Source of the DNA: CAYLPJ01 sp964385465
GTDB taxonomy: Bacteria > Planctomycetota > Phycisphaerae > SM23-33
NCBI GenBank assembly: GCA_964385465.1
Contig: CAYLPJ010000002.1
Location: 186,001 to 250,000, forward strand
Length of the DNA stretch: 64,000 bases
Direction of reading: 5' to 3'
In this document: piece after piece, positions 52,525-62,000 of the stretch
Position numbering within the stretch: position 1 is the first letter of the stretch
Layout: every line of letters starts with the position of its first letter
The notes under the pieces: generated by a model
Told to the model about the DNA's origin: nothing
Seen by the model: only the letters and a program-made list of their open reading frames with translations
Database searches by the model: none
Position numbers and translations under genes: made by a program

Positions 52525-53160
52525 ATGTTCGCCAGTGAGCACAGCGCGCTGGACAGCAGCGTCCTGGTGCTGAACAGGCACTACGCGGCCGTCCGTGTGG
52601 TCAGCGCCCGTCGGGCCTTCTGCCTGCTGTTCAAGGAGATCGCCGAGATCATCTCCGTCGAGGACAGCAGCTTCTACTCCTACGACTTCGAGTCCTGGCG
52701 GGAGCTCAGCCAGCTCCGCGCGCAGGTCGAACGCGAGAGCCACGAGTGGGTCCGCTGCGTCCGCTTCGAGCTCGCCGTCCCCCGCATCGTCCGCCTGCTG
52801 TTCTACGACCGCCTGCCGCGGACCAACGTCAAGTTCACCCGGCGCAACATCTACGCGCGGGACGGCAACCACTGCCAGTACTGCGGCCGGCGGTTCTCCA
52901 CCGCCGAGCTGAGCCTCGACCACGTCGTTCCCCGCAGCCAGGGCGGGCAGAGCAACTGGACGAACATCGTCTGCTGCTGCGTCAAGTGCAACGTCCGCAA
53001 GGGCGGCCGCACGCCGGCCCAGGCGGGGATGAAACTCGTCCGCGAGCCAATCCGGCCGAAGCGGTCGCCGCTGATCGCCCTCCGGCTCGGGCACGAGAAG
53101 TACGCCTCCTGGAAACAGTTCCTCAACGCCGCATACTGGAACGTCGAGCTGCGGGACTGA
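52525..53160 (+). CDS. HNH endonuclease family protein
   Basis: The 211-residue protein has an N-terminal RRAFCLLFKE module and a C-terminal HNH domain with CQYCGRRF, LDHVVPRSQGGQSNWTN and CVKCNVRKGG, that is, two zinc CxxC pairs around the DHV catalytic site. This stand-alone architecture is widespread in bacteria and its physiological function is unknown; it is not associated here with a methylase or phage genes. It has its own promoter. Confidence 0.88.
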   Translation: MFASEHSALDSSVLVLNRHYAAVRVVSARRAFCLLFKEIAEIISVEDSSFYSYDFESWRELSQLRAQVERESHEWVRCVRFELAVPRIVRLLFYDRLPRTNVKFTRRNIYARDGNHCQYCGRRFSTAELSLDHVVPRSQGGQSNWTNIVCCCVKCNVRKGGRTPAQAGMKLVREPIRPKRSPLIALRLGHEKYASWKQFLNAAYWNVELRD

Positions 53161-53219
53161 CCGGGCGCGACGCCCGCGCCCGCCGGATGTCCCCGCCGGC
53201 GTTGCCCCGGAGACCGCCG

Positions 53220-54113
53220 ATGCGTTTCCTTCCGCCCGCCGCCATGTCGCTCGCGCTTGCGCTGGCCTCCGCGGCCCCGGCCGACGACGCCAACGGCCTG
53301 GCCGCCAGGTACCCCGGGGACGAGGGCATCGCCTCGGACCCCGCCGTCGTGCTCCACGAGAACTTCGAGGACGCCGCGAAAGTCTTCGACGGCAAGCGCT
53401 GGCCGAGCGTCTCCAACAAGGGCGGCGCGCTGAAGCTCACCCGCGAGCCGGCCAACGTGCACCTCGGCAAGCAGGCGCTTCGCGTGACGGCCACGCTGGG
53501 CAGCAACACCGGCGGGCACCTGTTCCGGCGGCTCAAGCCGGGCCACGAGCGGCTGCACCTTCGCTACTGCGTGAAGTTCGCCGCCGACTGCGACTACATC
53601 CACCACTTCGTGCACATGGTCGCCCAGCTCCCGCCGACGCCCTGGCCGACCGGCGGGGCCGGGAAGCGACCCGACGGGGCGAAGAAGTTCTCCGTCGCCG
53701 TCGAGCCGTGGGGCAGGTGGGGCAAGTACGAGCGCCTGGGGGCGTGGCACTTCTACAACTACTGGCACGACATGCCGCGCAGCGGAGACGGCAAGTACTG
53801 GGGGGCCAGCCCGGACGGCAAAAGCTACACCGTCCCGCCGCGGGGCCGGTGGCTGTGCGTGGAGTTCATGGCCGGGTGCAACACGCCCGGGCAACCGGAC
53901 GGCAAGGCGGCGTTCTGGATCGACGGCAAGCGGATGGCGTACCACGACGACATCAACTGGCGGACGAGCGAGAAGCTCAAGATCAACGCGATCTGGCTGA
54001 TGCTGTACGTCACGAAGCACTCGGCCAAGACCAACCGCGTGAACACGGTCTGGTTCGACGACGTGGTCGCCGCGACGACCTACATCGGCCCCCCCGTGCC
54101 GGCCGGACGCTGA
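53220..54113 (+). CDS. Secreted polysaccharide-lyase-like beta-sandwich protein
   Basis: The 297-residue protein has a signal peptide (about 1-20) and a single jelly-roll domain. LRYCVKFAADCDYIHHFVHMV, WHFYNYWHDMP, GRWLCVEFMAGCNTP and AFWIDGKRM resemble concanavalin-like lyases (PL14/PL20-type) and LamG proteins. The family is not certain and catalytic residues cannot be assigned. Start is the ATG of MRFLPPAAM; the upstream site is weak (GGAG at distance). It is the first of three genes in one direction with the DUF981 and GH-A-like genes. Confidence 0.65.
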   Translation: MRFLPPAAMSLALALASAAPADDANGLAARYPGDEGIASDPAVVLHENFEDAAKVFDGKRWPSVSNKGGALKLTREPANVHLGKQALRVTATLGSNTGGHLFRRLKPGHERLHLRYCVKFAADCDYIHHFVHMVAQLPPTPWPTGGAGKRPDGAKKFSVAVEPWGRWGKYERLGAWHFYNYWHDMPRSGDGKYWGASPDGKSYTVPPRGRWLCVEFMAGCNTPGQPDGKAAFWIDGKRMAYHDDINWRTSEKLKINAIWLMLYVTKHSAKTNRVNTVWFDDVVAATTYIGPPVPAGR

Positions 54114-54160
54114 CGACGCCCGCCGCGCCGCGCGTAGAATGCCGCGGAAAGGAACGCGCC

Positions 54161-54736
54161 ATGTTCGTCGACTACATCACGCTGCTGCTGGCCAACATGA
54201 TCGCCGCGCTGGTGATCCTCGCGCTGTACCTGCTCTGCGGCGAGCCCGCCCAGGGCAGGAGGCACTGGGCGACGGCCTTCGCGGCCGTGGGGCTCGTCGC
54301 CTTCGCCGCCGGACTGCACATGACCCTCACCTGGCCGGTGCCCGAGCTCCAGCAGGCCAACCTCTCCTGGGCGAACATCGCCTACGGGGAGACCTCCGTC
54401 CTGCTGGGCGTGCTGTTTCTCGCCGCGGCCGGATCCATCGCCAAGGGCTGGTCCCTCGCGCCGCTGGCGCCGCTGGCGGTGGTCGCCAGCGCGACGGCCG
54501 TGCTGATCGGCGTGCGGATCCAGGTCCTGGGCCTGACCCGGGGGCCGACGCTGGCGATGGTCGGGTTCGTGCTGACCGGTGCCGGCGGGCTGGCCACCGC
54601 CGCCGCGCTCTGCGGGCTCTGCGGCCGCGCCGCACGCCTGACCGCCGCCGTGCTCCTGCTGGGCGGCGCCGGCGTGTGGGCCTGGCACGCCGCCATGGGC
54701 TACTGGGGCCACATCGCCAGGTTCGCCGGCGCGTAG
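54161..54736 (+). CDS. DUF981 family membrane protein
   Basis: The 191-residue protein has six predicted membrane helices and begins MFVDYITLLLANMIAALVIL, as DUF981 proteins do; the PELQQANLSWANIAYGE loop is also characteristic. Function is unknown for the family. AAAGGA supports the ATG, and TAGAAT lies 20 bases before the start with a weak -35 (CTGACG). Confidence 0.8.
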   Translation: MFVDYITLLLANMIAALVILALYLLCGEPAQGRRHWATAFAAVGLVAFAAGLHMTLTWPVPELQQANLSWANIAYGETSVLLGVLFLAAAGSIAKGWSLAPLAPLAVVASATAVLIGVRIQVLGLTRGPTLAMVGFVLTGAGGLATAAALCGLCGRAARLTAAVLLLGGAGVWAWHAAMGYWGHIARFAGA

Positions 54737-54758
54737 CAGACCCGATCCCATCAGGCCG

Positions 54759-54787
54759 TTGCACGCGGAGGCGCGACGCGGTAGACT
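54759..54787 (+). promoter_or_regulatory. Predicted promoter placing transcription start on the ATG of the next gene
   Basis: TTGCAC (54759-54764), a 17-base spacer and TAGACT (54782-54787). The -10 ends eight bases before the ATG at 54796, and no Shine-Dalgarno is present, so the mRNA should be leaderless. Confidence 0.6.
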
Positions 54788-54795
54788 CCCCGGCG

Positions 54796-56268
54796 ATGGT
54801 CACCTCTTCACGCCTCATCTGCTGCTGTGCCGTCGCGGCGGGGCTGGTGCTGCCGGGCCCGGGCGGACGGCCTGCCGGGAGCCGCCTCATGGCCGCCGAG
54901 CCGATCCGCCAGCACCCCGACAACCCGCACGTGTTCCTCTGGCGCGGGCGGGCCACGGTGCTGGTGACCTCGGCGGAGCACTACGGCGCGGTGCTGAACC
55001 GTGCGTTCGACACGAGGCGGTACCTCAAGGCCCTCGAGGGCTTCGGCTTCAACCAGACGCGGACGTTCAGCGGCGTCTACTGCGAGCCGCAAGGGGCGTT
55101 CCACATCCGCCACAACACCCTCGCGCCGGCCGAGGGGGACCTGATCTGCCCGTGGGCCCGCAGCGACCGGGCGGGCTACGCCAACGGCGGCAGCAAGTTC
55201 GACCTGGCCCGCTGGGACCCGGCGTACTTCAAGCGGCTCAAGGCGTTCCTGGCCGAGGCCGGCCGGCGCGGCGTGGTCGTCGAGTACGTCCTGTTCTGCC
55301 CGTTCTACAAGGACGCGATGTGGGCGCTGAGCCCGATGAACGCGGCGAACAACGTCAACGGCGTCGGGCGCATCAAACGCACCAGCGCGATGACGCTGCG
55401 CAACGGCGGGCTGCTGGAGGTGCAGTTGGCGTTCGTGCGGAAGGTCGTCACGGAGCTCAACGGCTTCGACAACCTGTACTACGAGATCTGCAACGAGCCG
55501 TACTTCGGCGGCGTGACCGACGCCTGGCAGCGGCGGATCGCCGAGACCATCGCCGAGACCGAGAAGGCCCTGCCCCACCGCCACCTGATCGCCCGGAACA
55601 TCGCCAACGGCGCCAAGCGCGTCGTCAAGGCGCCGCCGCACGTGTCCATCCTGAACTTCCACTACGCCACGCCGCCGAAGGCCGTGGCGATGAACTACCG
55701 GCTGGGCCTGGTCCTCGGCGACGACGAGACCGGCTTCAAGGGCAGCGGCGACGCCCCCTACCGCATGGAAGGCTGGGACTTCCTCCTCGCCGGCGGCGGG
55801 GTGTTCAGCAACCTCGACTACGCCTTCACCGTCGGCCACGAGGACGGCAGCGGGCGCAACAAGGCCCCCGGCGGGGGCAGCGCCGCGCTGCACCGCCAGA
55901 TCGGCATCCTCGCGAAGTTCATGGCCTCGCTGGACGTCGCGGCGATGCGCCCGGACGCCGGCGTCCTGGCGGGCGACTTGCCCGAGGGCGTCACCGCCCG
56001 CGCCCTCGCCGCGGAGGGCAGGCAGGTCGCGGTTTACATCCGGGGCGACGGCTGCAAGGAGCTCAGGCTCCGCCTCGGCGAGGGCACGTGGCTGGCCGAA
56101 TGGGTGGACACGAAGACCGGCAGGATTGGCGGCCCGATCCGGCTGGAGCCCCGCGACGGGCAGGCCGCCCTGGCGGTGCCGGCCTATCGCTCGGACGTGG
56201 CCCTGCGCGTGACCCGCCGCCGCCGCGCCGCGAAGGGCCGGCGCGGGAAAAAGGGCGGGAATATCTGA
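54796..56268 (+). CDS. Secreted clan GH-A-like (cellulase-superfamily) protein
   Basis: The 490-residue protein has a hydrophobic N-terminus (signal peptide with twin cysteines, about 1-25) and a TIM barrel: FLWRGRATVLVTSAEHYGAV at the start, NLYYEICNEPYFGG with the acid/base glutamate, and a barrel end near GWDFLLAGGGVFSNLDYAF; a C-terminal beta-domain (about 390-475) and an Arg/Lys-rich tail follow. It resembles DUF4038/DUF6298-type putative glycosidases. A convincing nucleophile glutamate was not identified. No Shine-Dalgarno precedes the ATG; see the promoter at 54759. Confidence 0.75.
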   Translation: MVTSSRLICCCAVAAGLVLPGPGGRPAGSRLMAAEPIRQHPDNPHVFLWRGRATVLVTSAEHYGAVLNRAFDTRRYLKALEGFGFNQTRTFSGVYCEPQGAFHIRHNTLAPAEGDLICPWARSDRAGYANGGSKFDLARWDPAYFKRLKAFLAEAGRRGVVVEYVLFCPFYKDAMWALSPMNAANNVNGVGRIKRTSAMTLRNGGLLEVQLAFVRKVVTELNGFDNLYYEICNEPYFGGVTDAWQRRIAETIAETEKALPHRHLIARNIANGAKRVVKAPPHVSILNFHYATPPKAVAMNYRLGLVLGDDETGFKGSGDAPYRMEGWDFLLAGGGVFSNLDYAFTVGHEDGSGRNKAPGGGSAALHRQIGILAKFMASLDVAAMRPDAGVLAGDLPEGVTARALAAEGRQVAVYIRGDGCKELRLRLGEGTWLAEWVDTKTGRIGGPIRLEPRDGQAALAVPAYRSDVALRVTRRRRAAKGRRGKKGGNI

Positions 56269-56410
56269 TTGTGGATGTGGACATCGGCCGATGCGGCCGG
56301 TATGGACGACGGAACAGCGACGGGCCCGCGGGCGGTCGGCGCGAGCGCAACGGCAGCGCGGCCGCGGCTGCGGGCGGGAACCAGCGACGTACAGGAAAGG
56401 TGATGGACAG

Positions 56411-57451
56411 ATGGCAAAGAAGACGCTGAGGGTAGGAGTGATCGGGTGCGGGGCGATCGCGCAGCGCCGGCACCTGCCGGAGTACACGGCGCGGCACGAC
56501 GTGGAGGTGGTGGGCGTTGCGGACGTGAAGTACGCCCGCGCGAAGGAGGCGGCCGAGCTGTTCGGCGCCGAGAAGGCGTACAAGCGGCACAAGGACCTGC
56601 TGAAGCTGGACCTCGACGCGATCAGCGTCTGCACGCCGAACCACCTGCACGCGCCGCAGTCGATCGATGCCCTCCAGGCCGGCTGCCACGTGCTGTGCGA
56701 GAAGCCGATGGCCGGCAGCGTCAAGGACGCCAAGGCGATGCTGGCGGCGGCGAAGAAGGCGCGGAAGCAGGTCATGATCGGGCACAACCAGCGGTTCGCC
56801 GACGCGCACGTCCGGGCCAAGGAGATCTACCAGTCCGGCGAGCTGGGCAAGGCGTTCAGCTTCTCGACCAGCTTCGCCCACCCGGGCCCGGAGAGCTGGT
56901 CGATGGACGGCAAGGAGGGGTTCTTCTTCAAGAAGCGCCAGGCGATCATCGGCTCGCTCGGCGACCTCGGCGTCCACAAGATCGACCTGATCCGCTGGTT
57001 CCTCGAGGACGAGGTCGTCCTGGCCTCGGCGATGACCGGCACGCTCGAGAAGGAGGACTGCACCGTAGACGACACCGCTTACGGCGTGTTCACCATGAAG
57101 AGCGGCGCCCTCGGGCAGATGTTCGCCGGCTGGGTCCTCAAGGCCGGCGAGGCCAACAACACGATGGTCTGCTGCGAGAAGGGCGTCATCAAGATGTACG
57201 GCGACCCCCGCTTCACCGTCATCGTTCAGAAGGCCAACGGCGAGAACATGTACATCGAGGCCGGCGGCATCCAGACCAACGAGGCCGGCGGGCAGAGCGC
57301 CTCGGGCGTCATCGACGCCTTCGTCGACAGCCTCCAGGCCAACCGCAAGAACCCCGTCCCCGGCGAGGAAGGCGGGCGGAGCCTCGCGGCCATCATGGCC
57401 TGCGTCGAGTCGGCCAAGACGCGGAAGCACGTCAAGCCCGAGAAGATCTGA
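56411..57451 (+). CDS. Gfo/Idh/MocA family oxidoreductase
   Basis: The 346-residue protein has the NAD-binding start RVGVIGCGAIAQRRHLPEY, the conserved CEKPM (about residues 96-100) and the C-terminal alpha/beta domain with GDLGVHKIDLIRWF supplying the catalytic Asp/His pair. It is cytosolic. Members oxidise or reduce sugars and inositols with NAD(P), and some act as hydrolases. It follows the GH-A-like gene by 142 bases and probably processes a released sugar. GGAAAGG lies about ten bases upstream of the ATG. Confidence 0.92.
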   Translation: MAKKTLRVGVIGCGAIAQRRHLPEYTARHDVEVVGVADVKYARAKEAAELFGAEKAYKRHKDLLKLDLDAISVCTPNHLHAPQSIDALQAGCHVLCEKPMAGSVKDAKAMLAAAKKARKQVMIGHNQRFADAHVRAKEIYQSGELGKAFSFSTSFAHPGPESWSMDGKEGFFFKKRQAIIGSLGDLGVHKIDLIRWFLEDEVVLASAMTGTLEKEDCTVDDTAYGVFTMKSGALGQMFAGWVLKAGEANNTMVCCEKGVIKMYGDPRFTVIVQKANGENMYIEAGGIQTNEAGGQSASGVIDAFVDSLQANRKNPVPGEEGGRSLAAIMACVESAKTRKHVKPEKI

Positions 57452-57475
57452 CCCGGGCCGAATCGCGAATCTCCG

Positions 57476-57510
57476 AAGGGGCGGGTCGCCGGGATGCGGC
57501 CCGCCCCTTT
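57476..57510. terminator. Bidirectional terminator between convergent genes
   Basis: AAGGGGCGGG (57476-57485) pairs perfectly with CCCGCCCCTT (57500-57509) across a 14-base loop, with TTT on the plus-strand side and A residues giving U on the other. It sits between the Gfo/Idh/MocA stop and the sulfatase stop. Confidence 0.7.
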
Positions 57511-57520
57511 CGCGTGCGCC

Positions 57521-58909
57521 CTACTTCCTCTTCCTGCGAAGGGGGAACTTCGAAGACGGCGTCCGGGCACTGGTGAAGAGCTTCTCGGCGCGGGCGACGA
57601 TGTCCGGGTGGTCGGCGGCGATGTCCTCGCTCTCGTCCACGTCCGCCGCGAGGTCGTACAGCTCCGTCGCCTTGCCGGGCGCCCGGCGGACCGCCTTCCA
57701 GCGGCCCAGCCGCACCGCCTGCCAGCCCTTGTATTCCCAGTAGAGGTGGTCGTGGGCCTTCTGCTTTCCCGGCCGGCCCACCAGCGTGGGCACGAAGGAG
57801 ATGCCATCGGTCTCGGTCCCCGGCTCGACGCCGGCCAGCTCGGCGCAGGTCGGCAGCACGTCCCAGAACGCCGACGCCAGGTCCGTCGTCGTGCCCGCCT
57901 CGATCCGCCCGGGCCAGCGGGCGATCATCGGCACGCGGATGCCGCCCTCGTACAGCGTTCGCTTGGTCCCCCGCAGCCCCCCGCCGGACTCGAAGAACCG
58001 GTAGTCCTGCCCGCCGGCGCCGCACGGGCCGTTGTCGCTCGTGAACATCACCACCGTCCGCTTGTCGAGGCCGAGCTCCTCGAGCAGATCGAGGATCCGC
58101 CCCACGTCGCGGTCCATCCGGGAGATCATTCCCGCCCGCGCGGCCCGCGGCTCGGCCTGGGCGCAGTAATGCCCGCCCTTGTACGGCTTCTCCTCCCACG
58201 TGCCGCGGTAGGGCTTCATGGAGTCTTCCGGCACGGTGACCTCGGCGTGGGGGATGGTGAAGGGCACGTAGAGGAAGAACCGCCGGTCCTTCCAGCGGCG
58301 GATGAGCCCGAGGGCCTCCTCGGCCAGCAGGTCGTGGGAGTACGTCTCCTGCTTGTCCCCGGCGTTGCCCGCCAGGGGTACCTTCTCGGTGTTCCGCCAC
58401 AGGTACGGCGGGTAGTAGAAATGCGCCCGGCCCTGGTTGAGGTAGCCGAAGAAGTGGTCGAACCCCTGGCGGTTCGGCTCGCCGGTCGAGCCGGCCTCGC
58501 CGAGGCCCCACTTGCCCACCATCCCCGTGGCATAGCCCGCCCGCCGGAGCACCTCGGCGACGGTCACGTCCCCGGGGCGCAGGGGCACGCGCCCGTTGGC
58601 GCGAACCAGGGCGTGCCCGCTGTGCAGGCCGGTCATCAGCACGCAACGCGACGGCGCGCACACCGTGCTGCCGGCGTAGTGGTCCGTGAACTTCAGCCCC
58701 TCCCCCGCCATGCGGTCGATCCGCGGCGTGAGGATCTTCTCCTGCCCGTAGCAGCCGACGTCCCCGTAGCCGAGGTCGTCGGCAAGGATGTAGACGATAT
58801 TCGGCCGCTCGGCCGTGGCCTCCGGCGCCGCGCCGGCATATCGGGCGATCCCCGCCCCGGCGATACCGGCCGCGGCGGCCCGTCGAAGAAACGCGCGTCT
58901 GGTGTGCAT
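57521..58909 (-). CDS. Tat-exported sulfatase (CAPSR type)
   Basis: The 462-residue protein starts with a twin-arginine signal (MHTRRAFLRRAAAAG), then the S1 sulfatase fold with NIVYILADDLGYGDVGCYG, the canonical formylglycine motif CAPSR (about residues 83-87), GKWGLGEAG and TSDNGPCGAGG for the metal half-sites. It is closest to arylsulfatase-A-like proteins. AAGGAGATGGT before the ATG fixes the start. It is divergent from the beta-helix gene and converges with the Gfo/Idh/MocA gene. Confidence 0.95.
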   Translation of the reverse strand: MHTRRAFLRRAAAAGIAGAGIARYAGAAPEATAERPNIVYILADDLGYGDVGCYGQEKILTPRIDRMAGEGLKFTDHYAGSTVCAPSRCVLMTGLHSGHALVRANGRVPLRPGDVTVAEVLRRAGYATGMVGKWGLGEAGSTGEPNRQGFDHFFGYLNQGRAHFYYPPYLWRNTEKVPLAGNAGDKQETYSHDLLAEEALGLIRRWKDRRFFLYVPFTIPHAEVTVPEDSMKPYRGTWEEKPYKGGHYCAQAEPRAARAGMISRMDRDVGRILDLLEELGLDKRTVVMFTSDNGPCGAGGQDYRFFESGGGLRGTKRTLYEGGIRVPMIARWPGRIEAGTTTDLASAFWDVLPTCAELAGVEPGTETDGISFVPTLVGRPGKQKAHDHLYWEYKGWQAVRLGRWKAVRRAPGKATELYDLAADVDESEDIAADHPDIVARAEKLFTSARTPSSKFPLRRKRK

Positions 58910-59067
58910 ACCATCTCCTTGCCCCCCACCTTCGTTCCGCCGCCCCGCGGTGTCAAGCGGGACGGGGGCGCGGCGGACGCCGCCCGCCGACGGATTCGTA
59001 ACCTCCCCGCCGCCGGCACCGTATGCGGAGAAACGCACGGTTCAGCACGAGGAAGGAGCGGAGGCGG

Positions 59068-62000
59068 ATGATCCAACGGGCATTCGACGGGACGCGGTGG
59101 ATGGCGGCGGCGGTGGTGTTGGCGGCCTGCACGACGACGGCATGGTCGGCCGACGGCGAGAAGCCGCTCAAGATCAAGGTCACGACCACCGCGGCCGAGG
59201 GGGGCGGCTCGCTGGCGGCGGCGATCGACAGGGCCAACGCGGCCGGGGGGCCGGCGGTGATCACGCTGGACCCGCCGGCGAGCGACGCCGGCTACGACAA
59301 GGCCCGCGGCGTGTGGACCATCCGCCTGGGCAAGCCGCTGGCGAACCTCGCCGGCGGCGGGATCACCATCGCCGGCCCGGCCCGCAAGCCCGCCGCCGAC
59401 GGCCGAGCACCGGCGCCGGCCGTGGAGATCGTCGCGGCCAAACCGGGCATCGAGTACGCCGTGGGCATGATCTCCCCCGGCTGCCGCCTCGTCGGCGTGG
59501 GCATCGGCGGGTTCAAGTACGCCGTGGTGCTCTACGGCCCGATGGCCACCGGCTGCGAGGTCCGCGCCTGCCGGCTGGGCCTGCCCGGGCGGGGCAACGA
59601 GACGGGCGTCATCCTCGTCGAGGGCGCGGCGGGCAACACGCTGGAGGACAACGTGATCTCCGGCAACGCGAACCTCGGGGTCTACCTCGGCGGGCGGCAG
59701 ACGCGGGGCAACGCGATCCGGGGCAACCGCATCGGCACCGACGCCGCGGGGCGGACGGCGAGGGGCAACCGCGTGGGCGTCATGGCCGCCGGCAGTGCAG
59801 AGAACGCGGTCGGCCCGGGCAACGTGATCTCCGGCAACGCCGACATCGGCGTGCTGCTGGTGGGCAAGGGCACCGAGGGCAACGCGATCCGGGGCAACCT
59901 CATCGGCGTGGCGGCAGACGGCAAGGCGCCGCTGGGCAACAACATCGGCGTGGTCCTCAAGGCCCTGGCAAACGGCAACCGCATCGGGGGCACCGACGAG
60001 CGGGACCGCAACATCATCTCCGCCAACACCGAGATCGGCGTCTACATCGAGGCCGCCGACGACAACGTGCTCGTGGGCAACTACCTCGGCCCCGACGCCA
60101 CCGGCCTGGCTCCCGCCGGAGACGGCGAGGCCGCACAGGGCAACGGCGTGGAGTTCAACACCGTCGCGGCCGGGAATGTGCTGGGAGGCACCGAACCCGG
60201 GCAGCGGAACCTCATCTCGGGCAACCGGGTGTACGGGGTGGTCTACTACGGCCGGTGCACGCGGAACACGACGGCGGGCAATTACATCGGCGTGGATGCG
60301 ACGGGGCGGCGCGCCCTGCCCAACGCCACGGGCATCTGCGTGGACTGCGCCTCGCACCACAACGACATCACGGGCAACGTGATCTCCGGCAACCTCAACT
60401 ACGGGATGTTCTTCGTCACCCGCGGAACCGAGCACAACCGCCTCCGCGGCAACAGGATCGGCACGGACGCCGAAGGCAGACTGGCCGTGCCCAACGACAT
60501 CGGCATGGTGATCTCGACGGGCGCATGCGACAACGTCGTCGGCGGCGACGGCCAGGACGACGGCAACGTGATCTCCGGCAACCGCCGCAGCGGGATCATG
60601 ATCACCAACCAGCACACCGAGCGAAACGTCGTGGCCGGGAACGTCATCGGCCTCGACGCCGCCGGGCGCCGACCGCTGGGCAACGCCCACGGCGTGCTGC
60701 TGGCGACGCACCCGCGACACAACGTGGTGCGGGGCAACACGATCTCGGGCAACCGCTCGGCCGGGGTGATCCTGTGGGAGGCCGCCGCCGAGAACGAGGT
60801 GGTGGGCAACCGGATCGGCGCGGCCGCCTCCGGCGGGGACGCGGCGGCGGTGCCCAACGGGGCCGGCGGGGTGGTGATCGGCTCGCGGGCGGCGGGCAAC
60901 GTCGTGGGGCGCGAGGGGGCGGAGAACGTCATCGTCGGCCACGACGACGGCGGGGTGCTCGTCGGCGATGACGCCGGGCCGGGCAACCGCGTCGGGGCCA
61001 ACCGGTTCGCCGGCAACGCCGCGGGGGCCATCGTCGGCGACCCCGCGGCCGGCAGCGCCGCCACGCAGCCGGCGCCGAGGACGCGCCCCGCACAGGAGCC
61101 GCTGCCCCCCGCCCCGCCGGCGACGCGCCAGCCCCTCAAGCCGCTGGCCGTCGGGGGCGACCGGCGGGTGTTCACCGTCACCACCACGCGCGACGGCGGG
61201 CCCGGCTCGCTGCGGTGGGCGCTGCAACGCTGCAACGCCGCCGGCGGCAGCGCGGCGGTGCACTTCCGCATCCCCACCGACGACCCCGGCCATGACGCGG
61301 ACACCGCCACGTGGAGGATCCGGCTGACCGACACGCCGCCGTCGCTGGTCGTCGGGGACGTGATCCTCGACGGGGCGACCCAGCCGCGGGCAGGCTCCGG
61401 CGGGGATGCCAACGCCCCGGCGGTCATCCTCGACGGCGGGCGGCAGGCGGTCGAGTACGGCGTCTCCGTCCTGGCGGCGCCGCGGATCGTCGTCCGAGGG
61501 CTCAGCGTGGTGGGGTTCATCTACGGCATCCAGGTCTACGGCGAGGGCGCCGAGGCCTGCCGCATCGAGGGCTGCTGGCTGGGCATCGAGCCCGGCGGCG
61601 AGGCCAACGGCAACTACAACGGCGTGGAACTGATCAGCGGCGCCGCCGGGAACGTCGTCGGCGGCAGTCGGGCGGCGCTGCGGAACGTCGTGGCCGGCAA
61701 CGTCCACGTGGGCATCCGCCTCAGCGACGCCAACGACAACGCGGTGATCGGCAACTTCGTGGGCCTGGACCCGACCGGCCGGCGGGCGGTCGCCAACGGG
61801 GACGGCATCTGCGTCGAGGGCCGGGCCGCGAACAACCGCATCGGCGGCACGGAGCGGGGGCAGCGGAACGTGGTCTCGGGCAACGTCGCTTACGGGATCG
61901 ACCTGTTCGGCTGGGGCGTGCGGGGCAACCGGATCCTGGGCAACTACGTGGGCACCGACCACACCGGCCGGCGGGCCGTGGCGAACACCTACGGCGTGCT

